From Leptospira hartskeerlii (GTDB lineage Bacteria; Spirochaetota; Leptospiria; Leptospirales; Leptospiraceae): DNA of 64,000 bases. Location of the stretch: contig NZ_NPDL01000001.1 of the NCBI RefSeq assembly GCF_002811475.1, forward strand, positions 186,001 through 250,000, written 5' to 3'. Positions 16,284 through 24,776 of this stretch are shown piece by piece. Numbering within the stretch: the stretch's first letter is position 1; each line of letters starts with the position of its first letter. Both the position numbers and the translations under genes were made by a program. A model generated the notes under the pieces. The model searched no databases and was not told the DNA's origin. It worked only from the letters and a program-made list of their open reading frames with translations.

Positions 16284-16865
16284 TTATTTTGCCAATGCTT
16301 TCCAGAGAGTTAGGCCGGAAGCTTGTAATGTCTCAGCGGAAAGGCGGATATAACCACCCTTGGCCATCTTCACCATTCCTACAAAACTTCCATAACATAA
16401 GGAAACAAGCTCCATGGAACCAAGGTCAGATTTGATATCTCCTTTGGCTTTTGCTTGTTCTAAGAATGTACAAATGAACTCCATAGTTTGAGAAGTTGCC
16501 TTCTTGCTTGCCTGGTCCAAATAAGGAGAATGGTAGTGTAATTCTAAAAACTCAAAAGCTTCCGGGTAACGGTGATAGAAGGTTGCGAGTGCCTTCCATA
16601 AATGAACGAATAAGTCCTTGGATTTTGCTTTTTCAGGATAATTTTCTGCAAGAGTTTCTCTTAATTTGTTTTTCCAGAAACGATAGAGTTCGTTTACCAA
16701 TTCTTCTTTATTCTTATAATATCTATATATAGTTCCGGCACCTATACCTGCATCTTTGGCTAGATCCGGTATAGGAGTTCCTTCAAAACCTTTTTCGGTG
16801 AATAACCTTAAGGCAGAGGTTAGTATTCTTTCTTTTTTATCTTCAGGATCTCGAACTACTGGCAT
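16284..16865 (-). CDS. TetR-family transcriptional regulator
   Basis: The 193-residue protein has the full TetR layout. The N-terminal helix-turn-helix (residues 8-55) includes KERILTSALRLFTEKGFEGTPIPDLAKDAGIGAGTIYRYYKNKEELV, and an all-helical ligand-binding half of 135 residues follows. It lies 15 bases downstream of murB on the same strand and is probably cotranscribed, though a link to cell-wall synthesis is not implied. It could be the reader of one of the AACGTTCGTT-like sites elsewhere in the window, but that is untested. Confidence 0.88.
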   Translation of the reverse strand: MPVVRDPEDKKERILTSALRLFTEKGFEGTPIPDLAKDAGIGAGTIYRYYKNKEELVNELYRFWKNKLRETLAENYPEKAKSKDLFVHLWKALATFYHRYPEAFEFLELHYHSPYLDQASKKATSQTMEFICTFLEQAKAKGDIKSDLGSMELVSLCYGSFVGMVKMAKGGYIRLSAETLQASGLTLWKALAK

Positions 16866-16880
16866 TTGGTTTTCCTGGAA

Positions 16881-17843
16881 TTAAGGAATGGAACCGAAGT
16901 ATTCCACTTCTCTTTGTAATATGACACCGGTTTCTTTTTCCACTTTTTCTTGGACGGTATTTACAAGTCCATATACATCGGAGGCCTTTGCTCCTCCAGT
17001 ATTCACTATAAAATTACAATGCTCCGGAGAGATTTGAGCCCCACCTATTTGTAAACCTCTCAGGCCTACCTTGTCTATAAATTGCCAAGCTTTGATCTCT
17101 TTTCCTTGTTCGTCGAATATCTTAGGGTTTTTGAACATGGAACCGGCACTTTTTTTGTTCTGAGGTTGAGAAGAATTTCGTTTATCTCTTTTTTCTTTGA
17201 GAGAAGCTTCAATTTCCTCTAAATTTCCCGGTTTCAATTTAATTAGAATGGAAAGAATAATAGAATCTTTCCTTTTTAAGAATTCGGTGAATCGATAGCC
17301 GTGTTCTATCTCGGAAGGTTTTCTTTTGAGAACTTCTCCGTTTCTTAAGAATTCCACTTCTTGGATGAGATCGAAAAGTTCTCCTCCATAACATCCTGCA
17401 TTTTGGATGACTGCTCCGCCTGTCCAACCTGGGATCGTGCTTAAAAATTCTGCGCCTGTATATCCCTTCTGAGAGATTTGTCGGAACACTGGAGTTGTAT
17501 TCGTTGCGGCTCCCACTTGGAAGAAACCTTCTTCCATTTCTTTGTATTCTTTAAATCCACCGGAAAGCTTTAAGATCACAAAATCATTCGGATGATCTGA
17601 GATTAAAATATTGGTGCCGCCTCCGAGTATCTTCCAAGGCAGGTCCAGCTTTTTGAATAAGGATAGAGTTTCCAGGATTTGTTCCTGGGTTTCAGGTTCG
17701 ACCATTATGGGAGATATTCCTCCGATCTTAAAGGAGCAATGAACGCTCAAATCCTGATTTTCCCGGTAGGGTAGACCGGAATTTTCCAGGGAATTCTTTA
17801 GTTCTCGGATCTGTATTTCGGAAAGAATGGCCACTTTATTCAA
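16881..17843 (-). CDS. murB: UDP-N-acetylenolpyruvoylglucosamine reductase
   Basis: The 320-residue enzyme catalyses the NADPH-dependent reduction that forms UDP-N-acetylmuramate in peptidoglycan synthesis in the cytoplasm. The FAD-binding half includes [13 protein letters not shown] (about residues 65-77) and [24 protein letters not shown] (about 118-141). The C-terminal half has [15 protein letters not shown] (about 228-242), containing the catalytic Ser, and [15 protein letters not shown]. The layout without the extra loop fits type II MurB. The start is a TTG after a GGGG ribosome-binding site. Confidence 0.95.
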   Translation of the reverse strand: MNKVAILSEIQIRELKNSLENSGLPYRENQDLSVHCSFKIGGISPIMVEPETQEQILETLSLFKKLDLPWKILGGGTNILISDHPNDFVILKLSGGFKEYKEMEEGFFQVGAATNTTPVFRQISQKGYTGAEFLSTIPGWTGGAVIQNAGCYGGELFDLIQEVEFLRNGEVLKRKPSEIEHGYRFTEFLKRKDSIILSILIKLKPGNLEEIEASLKEKRDKRNSSQPQNKKSAGSMFKNPKIFDEQGKEIKAWQFIDKVGLRGLQIGGAQISPEHCNFIVNTGGAKASDVYGLVNTVQEKVEKETGVILQREVEYFGSIP

Positions 17844-17946
17844 GTTTCCCCGTTTGGATCTAGGAGCAAGAAAAAAGTCTAAGGCTTAAAAAAGGCTTAT
17901 GAGAAGAGTAAGTCGGTCCGAACATTCTTGTAGGGGCCGAAAGAAT

Positions 17947-18072
17947 ATGTTTTATTTGCTCTTGCAATCCGTGTATCAAGATTATATCACCGGAAGATCG
18001 GACAGGGAAACTTATATCAATTCTGTGATCCGATTGGCTATGGACCAGGAAAAATTAGCCGGTCTTGTTTAA
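17947..18072 (+). CDS. Small hypothetical protein (41 aa)
   Basis: An ATG at 17947 with AGGGG ten bases upstream opens 41 codons, beginning MFYLLLQSVYQDYITG and ending in TAA at 18072. An in-frame ATG at 17899 would give 57 residues but has a weaker ribosome-binding site. The composition is protein-like, with a mixed helix and balanced charge, and the region between murB and hflX is otherwise empty. No family is recognised. Confidence 0.45.
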   Translation: MFYLLLQSVYQDYITGRSDRETYINSVIRLAMDQEKLAGLV

Positions 18073-18104
18073 CGCCAACCTAGTGTAAAACGTCCAAACC
18101 TGCG

Positions 18105-19820
18105 TTAAACATAGGTTTTTTCCGTTTCCTCTTCCAATTCTTCATCTTCTTCCCAAAGTTTAGTGCTAGAAAGTTTTGCCTCAGCTTGCGAGTATATTCT
18201 CTCTTCTATTCGATTTAACAGAGTGTTTAATCCAAATCCCTGGGTGGCGGATACATAGATCGTGTCCAGATCCGCTTCTCTTAGAAGTTCGTTTCTAACT
18301 TCTTCCGGTAGTCCATCTATTTTGTTGAATACTAAGATCCTAGGAATATCGGATAGATTCAAATCTTCTAATATAGTTTCGACTGCTTCCATTTGTTGTC
18401 TGAATTCAGGATTGGAAACATCCACCACATGGACTAAAAGATCGGAATCTCCCAATTCTTCCAGAGTCGCTTTAAATGCGTTAGAAAGTTCAGGGGGAAG
18501 ATCGTGGATAAATCCCACAGTATCGGAAATGATGATCTCTCTTTCTTCCGGGAAACGTATCCTTCTGGATGTTGGATCTAATGTTGCAAATAACTTGTCT
18601 TCGGATAATACGGAAGAATTTGTCATCGCATTCAGTAGAGTGGACTTTCCTGCGTTTGTATAACCAACGATACCGCAAACAGGGATTTCGTTTTTCTTAC
18701 GTCTTCTTCTTGCGATCTCTCTTCGTTTTTTCAAGGACTTAAGTTCTTGTTCTAGTCTGGAAATTCTTTCTTCTACCCTACGTTTTCCGATCTCGAGTTT
18801 TGTTTCTCCAGGTCCTCTTCCTCCGATTCCCCCGGTGAGCCTGGACATATTATCATCCAACTCGGAAAGTCTTCCTTTCAGATATTTTAATTGTGCAAGT
18901 TCTACTTGGAGTTTACCGTCTCTGCTTGTTGCATTTCTTGCAAAAATATCCAAGATCAATTGGGTCCTATCTAAAACTTTTAGATCCGCATAATCTGAGA
19001 TCTTCTTTGCTTGAGAAGGAGACAATTCAAGATCGAATACTAACAGTTCTACTTGTTTCTGGATTGCTTTTAATACGATCTCTTCTAATTTACCTTTTCC
19101 TAATACAGTAGAAGGATCTAAACGATTTTTTCTTTGGATGAATGAATCAACGACGTGGACTCCTGCTGTTCTGCATAGTTCCTTTAATTCTTGGATGGAT
19201 TGTGCAGGAGGGCGTATCCGATTGTTCTCCGGATATACACCTACTAAAAAGGCTCTGTTTTCTTTTTGAGCACCTTTTAGATTCTTACGATATCTGGTCA
19301 TTCTTCCTTCGATTTCCAGAATATCGTCTAGGATACCTTCTTCTAATTGTCCCGGAACTTTTTTAGGAAGAATAACCCAAGGCTCTCCTTCTTCGTCTTC
19401 CGGATTTACATGTGCGGAATAATAAGACCTAGGAAGGCCCTTTTCGTCCATTGTAATTGCAGTTATATAATCTAAACGTAATAAAGCTAAGTCTGTAAGA
19501 TCTTCCTGGTTCAGACTTTCCTCTTTGAGATGGCTATGTACTAGTCTTAAACCTCGCAACCTAGCTTCGGATGTCCTGATACGATCCAACCAAGGGATAT
19601 CTATGGAACTATCCGATCCCACGATCACGTGAGTTACGTAACCATTTCTATCGATTAGGATCCCGATTTGTCTGCTGATTTCGAAGGAAAGTTCTGTGAG
19701 TGTTCTGGAAACTTCGGGTGTGATAATCACGTTTTCCCGAATTCTACGCTCGGAGAGTTTTTTGAGTCTTTGGATCTGATTGGACTTGAGTCCGGAAAGG
19801 TTTCCGCTGAGCTTACTGAT
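18105..19820 (-). CDS. hflX: Ribosome-associated GTPase HflX, non-canonical start likely
   Basis: HflX binds the 50S subunit and rescues or splits stalled ribosomes. The protein has the long N-terminal domain, the glycine-rich [14 protein letters not shown] linker, and a G domain with G1 GYTNAGKST (about residue 350 counted from the GTG), DTVGF and NKID. The first usual start is GTG at 19730, but the frame upstream encodes [20 protein letters not shown], which matches the conserved beginning of long-form HflX. Between the in-frame stop at 19836 and the GTG there is no ATG, GTG or TTG. An ATC at 19820 is preceded by AGAAGAGG seven bases away. I therefore place the start there; GTG 19730 (541 residues) is the alternative. 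Confidence 0.9.
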   Translation of the reverse strand: MSKLSGNLSGLKSNQIQRLKKLSERRIRENVIITPEVSRTLTELSFEISRQIGILIDRNGYVTHVIVGSDSSIDIPWLDRIRTSEARLRGLRLVHSHLKEESLNQEDLTDLALLRLDYITAITMDEKGLPRSYYSAHVNPEDEEGEPWVILPKKVPGQLEEGILDDILEIEGRMTRYRKNLKGAQKENRAFLVGVYPENNRIRPPAQSIQELKELCRTAGVHVVDSFIQRKNRLDPSTVLGKGKLEEIVLKAIQKQVELLVFDLELSPSQAKKISDYADLKVLDRTQLILDIFARNATSRDGKLQVELAQLKYLKGRLSELDDNMSRLTGGIGGRGPGETKLEIGKRRVEERISRLEQELKSLKKRREIARRRRKKNEIPVCGIVGYTNAGKSTLLNAMTNSSVLSEDKLFATLDPTSRRIRFPEEREIIISDTVGFIHDLPPELSNAFKATLEELGDSDLLVHVVDVSNPEFRQQMEAVETILEDLNLSDIPRILVFNKIDGLPEEVRNELLREADLDTIYVSATQGFGLNTLLNRIEERIYSQAEAKLSSTKLWEEDEELEEETEKTYV

Positions 19821-20111
19821 AAATTTGCCTCTTCTCTAAGAATTAGACGGTACCATTTCTCAAAAGGAGAGTCAAGCAGTTCCGATCGTAAAAAAGCGTT
19901 AGAAGATCGAATTCTATAGATATAAAGGTATAGAAGACAAATCTATATCCTGTTCTGGAAAGAAATTATTACTTTTATGGTTACATTACTTGTAATCGAG
20001 GATTTCGGCCTAAAAAAAGGTAAACGCACGATAACGGATGGTCGAAAAAAAGAATAGAGGCTAGCACAAGGAAATGTTTCTTGGACACAGGCTTGCTTTT
20101 CGATTAAAAGA

Positions 20112-21425
20112 ATGTTTTCCCTATTGAATTTCAGATTTTTATTTCCAGGCTTATTATTGATGGCCGCCCTTGCAGTCTGGTTTTCACCCGTTTTCGCTCA
20201 AACTCCTGAAGATACTAATAATACTTCCGATGTAGGAAATAGTTCTTCGGAGACCGAGGATCCTTCTTCTTCCGACGACCAAGAAACTAATAAGAAAAAA
20301 CCTAAAAAGCCCGTCTTGGATCCTGAATCCAAACGTTATAATGATCTTTTAAAAACAGGTTTATTGAAGGTTTTTGAAGCTGAAGCTACATACAATTATG
20401 CCAGATTAAAGCATTTCGGACTGACCCATCCAATTCCAAGAGTTAGGGCAGCAGCAGCTTTGGCTTTGGGAAGATTGAAAAGCCCGGTAGGAGTTAAGAT
20501 CCTTCATAAGATGATAGATCGTGATGGAGAATGGGTACGTCAGGCGGCATATAAGGGACTCGCAGACATAGGTTCCAGAAGTTCATTAGATTATTTTTAT
20601 ATAGGCGCTAAGTCATCGGACAGGGAGATCAGAGTAGCTTCTTTCCGGGGAATGGGTAAAACATTAGATCCTGGTGCAAGGGAAGTTCTATTAAAAAAAG
20701 GTCTTAAATCCGATGATAAGGAAATCGTAAAGGCAACTCTTTTAGGTCTCGGGTATTACCAAGTTCCTGAAGACCTTCGCATATTTATAGATTATCTGAA
20801 TTCAGAAGACGAAGAATTCCAAAAAGCTGCAGTGGAAGCTCTGGGAAGGCATAAGACCAGGACTTCCATGAAAATTTTGGAGGATTCTTTCAAAGATAAG
20901 ACGAATTTGAGAAATCAGATCCTAGATACTTTGACAGAACAGAAAAATTCGTTTGCGATCTTTGCATTATTAAGAATTTTGAATGCTAATGCTGATTCGG
21001 AAAGTATAGTAAACGAGATCAGCGCTAGACTGTATAAGCTAAAAGCTGTCGGAAAATATATGACTATTATTTCCGATAATACTCCTCTCTTAAGAGAGCC
21101 TTATGTAGGAGCACCTAAAATCCGTGATTTGGAAGCCGGGGAAGTAGGTAAGGTAATCAGTAAACACTCGGTAGCATATATTATTCCGATCGAAGGCCAG
21201 AGGATTGAAGACTTTTATTATAAGGTTTTGGTAAATACCAAATATAAGGACGCATTTACTGAAACAGTCCAAGGTTGGGTATTTGGAAAATATATCCAAA
21301 TCAGAACTATTTCCATGCCTAAGGAAGAAAAAGAAAAGAAGAAGAAACCGAAAAGGCCTTCTATCCTGGATGATATGGAAACTTCCGAGCCGGCTCCTAA
21401 TACACAAACAGAAAATCCGAATTAA
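20112..21425 (+). CDS. Secreted HEAT-repeat protein with SH3-like domain
   Basis: The 437-residue protein has a cleavable signal peptide (about residues 1-31, ending SPVFAQ) and an acidic Ser/Thr/Asp-rich linker. HEAT-type repeats follow (about residues 95-300; units such as PRVRAAAALALGRLKSPVGVKIL and EWVRQAAYKGLADIGSRSS). Next comes an SH3-like domain (about 315-400) and a Lys-rich tail. It is probably periplasmic and used for protein-protein contacts. It is followed 18 bases later by the inositol-phosphatase-like gene, suggesting cotranscription. Confidence 0.75.
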   Translation: MFSLLNFRFLFPGLLLMAALAVWFSPVFAQTPEDTNNTSDVGNSSSETEDPSSSDDQETNKKKPKKPVLDPESKRYNDLLKTGLLKVFEAEATYNYARLKHFGLTHPIPRVRAAAALALGRLKSPVGVKILHKMIDRDGEWVRQAAYKGLADIGSRSSLDYFYIGAKSSDREIRVASFRGMGKTLDPGAREVLLKKGLKSDDKEIVKATLLGLGYYQVPEDLRIFIDYLNSEDEEFQKAAVEALGRHKTRTSMKILEDSFKDKTNLRNQILDTLTEQKNSFAIFALLRILNANADSESIVNEISARLYKLKAVGKYMTIISDNTPLLREPYVGAPKIRDLEAGEVGKVISKHSVAYIIPIEGQRIEDFYYKVLVNTKYKDAFTETVQGWVFGKYIQIRTISMPKEEKEKKKKPKRPSILDDMETSEPAPNTQTENPN

Positions 21426-21443
21426 CGGCTTTCTGTTTTTAGA

Positions 21444-22223
21444 ATGACCGATCTTTCTAAAATTTTATCCGTTTTCAAATTTGCATCTAAATCTGCCGGA
21501 ATAGAGATCTTAAAATTATTCGGAAAAGAATCCGAATTCGATCTGAAAGATCCGATGCAGGTTTTAACCCAAGCAGACTTGGATTCCCATCGAGTTCTAG
21601 AGGAAATTCTCAAAAAAGAATTTCCCGGAGTTCCTTTAGTAATGGAAGAGCAGAATAATTCGGAACCTCTTCCTAAAACTTTTATCGTATGCGACGAGTT
21701 AGACGGAACGACTTTGTTTTCCAGAGGTATCAAAGAGTTCAGCGTAATTTTATCTTATGTGGAAAATGGATCTCCAAAAGTAGGATGTATTTATTTTCCA
21801 GCCTTGGATACTTATCTTACCTCGCAGAGAGGAGAAGGCACTTTTATCAATGATAGAAAGATCCTGCTGAAACAAGGAGGAAGTCTGGATCGTTCCGTTC
21901 TTTCGCTTGAGATCAATAATACTTTCCAAGACGAGGACTATCGTTGGATAACAAGCGCCAGTAAAAATACTTTAGCGACTCGTGCGCTAGCCGCCACCGG
22001 TGCAGGATTTTTAGAATTATTAGAAGGCAAGACGGATCTATTCATGAACTTAAGCGGAGCCAAGATCTGGGACTTTGCTGCCGGAGTTCTTGCGCTGGAA
22101 GAAGCAGGCGGGGTCGCTCTGGATAAAGCGGGAGATCCTTTAAAATGGGATAAGATCCACATGTCTGCCTTATTAAGTAGAGATCCGGATTTTCTAAAAG
22201 AAGTTTACCGACTGAAACCTTAG
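21444..22223 (+). CDS. Inositol monophosphatase family protein
   Basis: The 259-residue protein has the metal-dependent sugar-phosphatase fold. The motifs are MEEQNN (metal-binding Glu, about residue 68), CDELDGTTLFSRG (about 84-96, the DPLDGT-type motif with Glu replacing Pro) and GAKIWDFAAGVLALEEAGG (about 204-222, the WD motif). The family removes phosphate from inositol phosphates, nucleotide phosphates (CysQ) or fructose bisphosphate; the sequence does not tell which. It lies between the HEAT protein and the MgtC-like gene with short gaps of 18 and 15 bases. Confidence 0.88.
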   Translation: MTDLSKILSVFKFASKSAGIEILKLFGKESEFDLKDPMQVLTQADLDSHRVLEEILKKEFPGVPLVMEEQNNSEPLPKTFIVCDELDGTTLFSRGIKEFSVILSYVENGSPKVGCIYFPALDTYLTSQRGEGTFINDRKILLKQGGSLDRSVLSLEINNTFQDEDYRWITSASKNTLATRALAATGAGFLELLEGKTDLFMNLSGAKIWDFAAGVLALEEAGGVALDKAGDPLKWDKIHMSALLSRDPDFLKEVYRLKP

Positions 22224-22238
22224 ATCATTCCTTGGAAT

Positions 22239-22940
22239 ATGCAGGAATTTCTAACCATTTTGGATTCTAAAACGATCGATACCATCACGGTAAGCATTCG
22301 GGTGGCTTTGATCATTCTTTTTGCTGGCGCGGTAGGCTGGAACAGAGAAGGCAAAAATCACGGGGCCGGTTTTAGGACCCATATTTTGATCGGTCTTGCT
22401 TCTACTGTCTTGATGTTATTATCCATTTTTATTCCGGAATTTTATTCAGTAGTGGGCGGAGATCCTTCTAGGATTGCTGCTCAGGTGGTTTCCGGAGTCG
22501 GTTTTTTATGCGCGGGTGCAATCATGAAATTCGGACTGACTGTGAAAGGATTGAATACTGCCGCTTCTATCTGGATTGTATCTGCGATCGGTTTGCTTGT
22601 TGGTGCAGGTTTATACTATGCAGGATTTTTAACCACCGTTGCTACTTTGATCATTCTAGTCCTATTCGATTTGGTGGAAGAAAGGTATTTTGGAAAATAC
22701 GAATATAAGGTTTTGATCCTGGACCTGAAACAGAAAAAATTTCATCGAAAAGGGTTTAAAGAATTATTATTAAGAAATAAGTTAAGATTGGTTTCAGAAT
22801 CTTTTATGCAAGATTATCAAACTAAGAACGCCCAGATCAAACTTACGATCGCTATGCCTCGAGATTTTGAGATTCTAAAGATTGTGGACGAATTCAGAAA
22901 TTTAGCGGATGTCATAAAAATCAGTATCGAATCGACTTAA
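22239..22940 (+). CDS. MgtC/SapB family membrane protein
   Basis: The 233-residue protein has four to five hydrophobic segments in residues 15-145 and the MgtC signature ALIILFAGAVGWNREGKNHGAGFRTHILIGLAS, followed by RIAAQVVSGVGFLCAGAIM. A cytoplasmic C-terminal domain of about 80 residues completes it. MgtC-like proteins act in adaptation to low magnesium and in modulation of the ATP synthase in some pathogens; many members have unknown roles. It is the third gene of a probable rightward operon. Confidence 0.88.
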   Translation: MQEFLTILDSKTIDTITVSIRVALIILFAGAVGWNREGKNHGAGFRTHILIGLASTVLMLLSIFIPEFYSVVGGDPSRIAAQVVSGVGFLCAGAIMKFGLTVKGLNTAASIWIVSAIGLLVGAGLYYAGFLTTVATLIILVLFDLVEERYFGKYEYKVLILDLKQKKFHRKGFKELLLRNKLRLVSESFMQDYQTKNAQIKLTIAMPRDFEILKIVDEFRNLADVIKISIEST

Positions 22941-23078
22941 ATAGAATTTGTTACAATTCTGAAATCCATTTATAGTTCGTCGTAAAATTATGTCCTATTA
23001 CTTTCTTCCGGAATCTATTCGAATTTCGGAATTTGCTATGCTTTTTAAGACCTTATAAAATGATTCTGACCTGGGAAT

Positions 23079-24002
23079 ATGGCCGAAAAAAGAACATCGA
23101 TCCCCTCGGATCTCGCACAGGAACTTGTAAAAATCATCCGACTTCTTGCCATGTCCGGCAAAAAGAATTTTAAAAAGTATCTATACGATCCGTTTATCTA
23201 TGCGGGTTGGGAGAAGGAAAAATCTCATTCTGCACTTGCAGCAAGTAAGATGATTGATAAGATCCAAGAAGATTCTAATAATCCTTCTTATCTGCATACG
23301 ATCCCTCATCAATGCAAACGTTTGATCTCTCAAGCAATTATAGAAAGTCTCTCCGCTTTAGGTGACTCTTGTATTTTCTTTTTGGAAAGGATACAGGAGA
23401 CGGGAAGTGTAGCTGTTTCTCCGGAAGCTTTGGAATTTATAGCCGTATTAGAAAAACCTCTAAAAGAGTTCGAAAAAGTCACTAGTAGTAATAACGAAAA
23501 ACTCTTTGAAGATTCGATTAAGAATTTTTCTAAAGAAGAATTAAAGTCCGCATTTGAACCGGTAAAATTGGATGGAACCAGGCAAAAGGTATATCTAGAT
23601 ACTGAAGTGCATACTTTATATCAACAAATACTTTCCGCAGCAAAGGTAAATAACCTGGTTCGTTGCAAAAAACTACTTTCCAGATACATAATTAACTACA
23701 GCGACTCGGAAACATATAGCGAACAAGAGGTGGAAAATCTTTTAGATGCATTAGGAAAACGTGAAGTTGGATTTAAGGAAACTTTAAGAGATTCTCTCGC
23801 CATAGAACTTTACTTTTCAATAACAAAAGGTATATTAGAAGGAAACGCTAAGAAGGCGATCCAAGGTATTCGGAAATACGCTCATATTTTCGAAGGGGAT
23901 CCGAATACTAAGTATTACTACGAAATAGACTCCTTAGAAAGAAAATTATACGGAATCATCCAAGCGAAGGATTTAATGAAAGAATTAAGGAAGGGTGTGT
24001 AA
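23079..24002 (+). CDS. Hypothetical protein leading a partner-switching operon
   Basis: This 307-residue soluble, helical protein starts with MAEKRTSIPSDLAQELVKIIRLL and shows no membrane segment or recognised motif. Its stop codon directly abuts the ATG of the STAS gene, and the STAS, ATPase and SpoIIE phosphatase genes follow in one run. It therefore probably belongs to the same signalling system, perhaps as the output target or a scaffold. The helical C-terminal half (residues 175-300) resembles tetratricopeptide-like helical pairs only loosely. Confidence 0.65.
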   Translation: MAEKRTSIPSDLAQELVKIIRLLAMSGKKNFKKYLYDPFIYAGWEKEKSHSALAASKMIDKIQEDSNNPSYLHTIPHQCKRLISQAIIESLSALGDSCIFFLERIQETGSVAVSPEALEFIAVLEKPLKEFEKVTSSNNEKLFEDSIKNFSKEELKSAFEPVKLDGTRQKVYLDTEVHTLYQQILSAAKVNNLVRCKKLLSRYIINYSDSETYSEQEVENLLDALGKREVGFKETLRDSLAIELYFSITKGILEGNAKKAIQGIRKYAHIFEGDPNTKYYYEIDSLERKLYGIIQAKDLMKELRKGV

Positions 24003-24344
24003 ATGGCGAACCTGACATTTAACGAAAAAGTGGACGGAAGTAAATTGATCCTCACAGTCGCAGGAGAGATCGATGCTAAAACTGCTCCGGATCTAAAAAT
24101 CAAATTGGAAGCGGCAGTAGGAAACGGGATCAAAACGATCATCTGCGATTGTTCCGCCCTTACTTATATCGCTTCTGCAGGGATAGGTGTTTTGAACTCC
24201 ATCCAAAAATTTCTGAAGGAAAAATCGGGCGAGATCGTTTTTTGCAGCCTTAAAAAGGAAGTAAAGGATACGATGGAACTGATGTATTTCACCAAAAAGG
24301 TGAGAGTATTTCCTTCTTTAAATGACGCGTTAGGCGGGGTTTGA
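24003..24344 (+). CDS. STAS-domain anti-sigma-factor antagonist
   Basis: The 113-residue single-domain protein matches the SpoIIAA/RsbV family. GEIDAKTAPDLKIKLEAA (about residues 22-39) and LTYIASAGIGVLNSIQ (about 54-69) frame the phospho-acceptor Ser within YIASAGIG. In such systems it is phosphorylated by the ATPase partner and dephosphorylated by the PP2C enzyme. Both partners are encoded immediately downstream, with a 4-base TTGA overlap to the ATPase. Confidence 0.92.
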   Translation: MANLTFNEKVDGSKLILTVAGEIDAKTAPDLKIKLEAAVGNGIKTIICDCSALTYIASAGIGVLNSIQKFLKEKSGEIVFCSLKKEVKDTMELMYFTKKVRVFPSLNDALGGV

Positions 24345-24772
24345 ATCCTCTGATGGATTCCTCTCCGGAAAAAATCCTATATTACTCCGTCGATCTGGAT
24401 GAACTTTCTAAAATTCGGGGAGAGGTCCGCGAATTTTTAGGAGAAGAATGTTCGGATATAGTAAAGGGCAGGATCGTATTCTGTCTAGATGAAGCTATGA
24501 CTAATGTAATAGAACATGGGTTTACGGAACCGGACTCTTCTAAAATTGAATTAAGAATGAAAAAGAACAAAGGAAGCTGGAAGTTCTCCATCCTGGACCA
24601 AGGTATTCCTTTCGATCCCACCAAAGAAAAAAGCGAAACCTGGAAGGAATTATATGAAAGCGGGGCTGACGGAGGTTTCGGATTACGTTCCATTAAAAAG
24701 ATAATGGTCGTACGTTACCAACGTCTCAAAAATCCTTCGCGCAACAAACTCACTCTGATCCATACGAGATAA
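24341..24772 (+). CDS. Anti-sigma-type serine kinase, RsbW/SpoIIAB-like
   Basis: The 143-residue GHKL ATPase has the N box FCLDEAMTNVIEHGF (about residues 48-62), the G1 box ILDQGIPFDP and the lid GADGGFGLRSIKKIM. It would phosphorylate the STAS protein encoded just upstream and release or bind a partner, as in RsbW and SpoIIAB. The start is a TTG overlapping the STAS stop (TTGA). The SpoIIE phosphatase starts 4 bases after its stop, so the three form one unit. No cognate sigma factor is in the window. Confidence 0.88.
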   Translation: MNPLMDSSPEKILYYSVDLDELSKIRGEVREFLGEECSDIVKGRIVFCLDEAMTNVIEHGFTEPDSSKIELRMKKNKGSWKFSILDQGIPFDPTKEKSETWKELYESGADGGFGLRSIKKIMVVRYQRLKNPSRNKLTLIHTR

Positions 24773-24776
24773 TAAG

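Noticed and set aside
19668..19919. Rightward frame of 83 codons over the hflX start
   Set aside because: The opposite strand encodes conserved HflX N-terminal sequence; this frame shows no motif.
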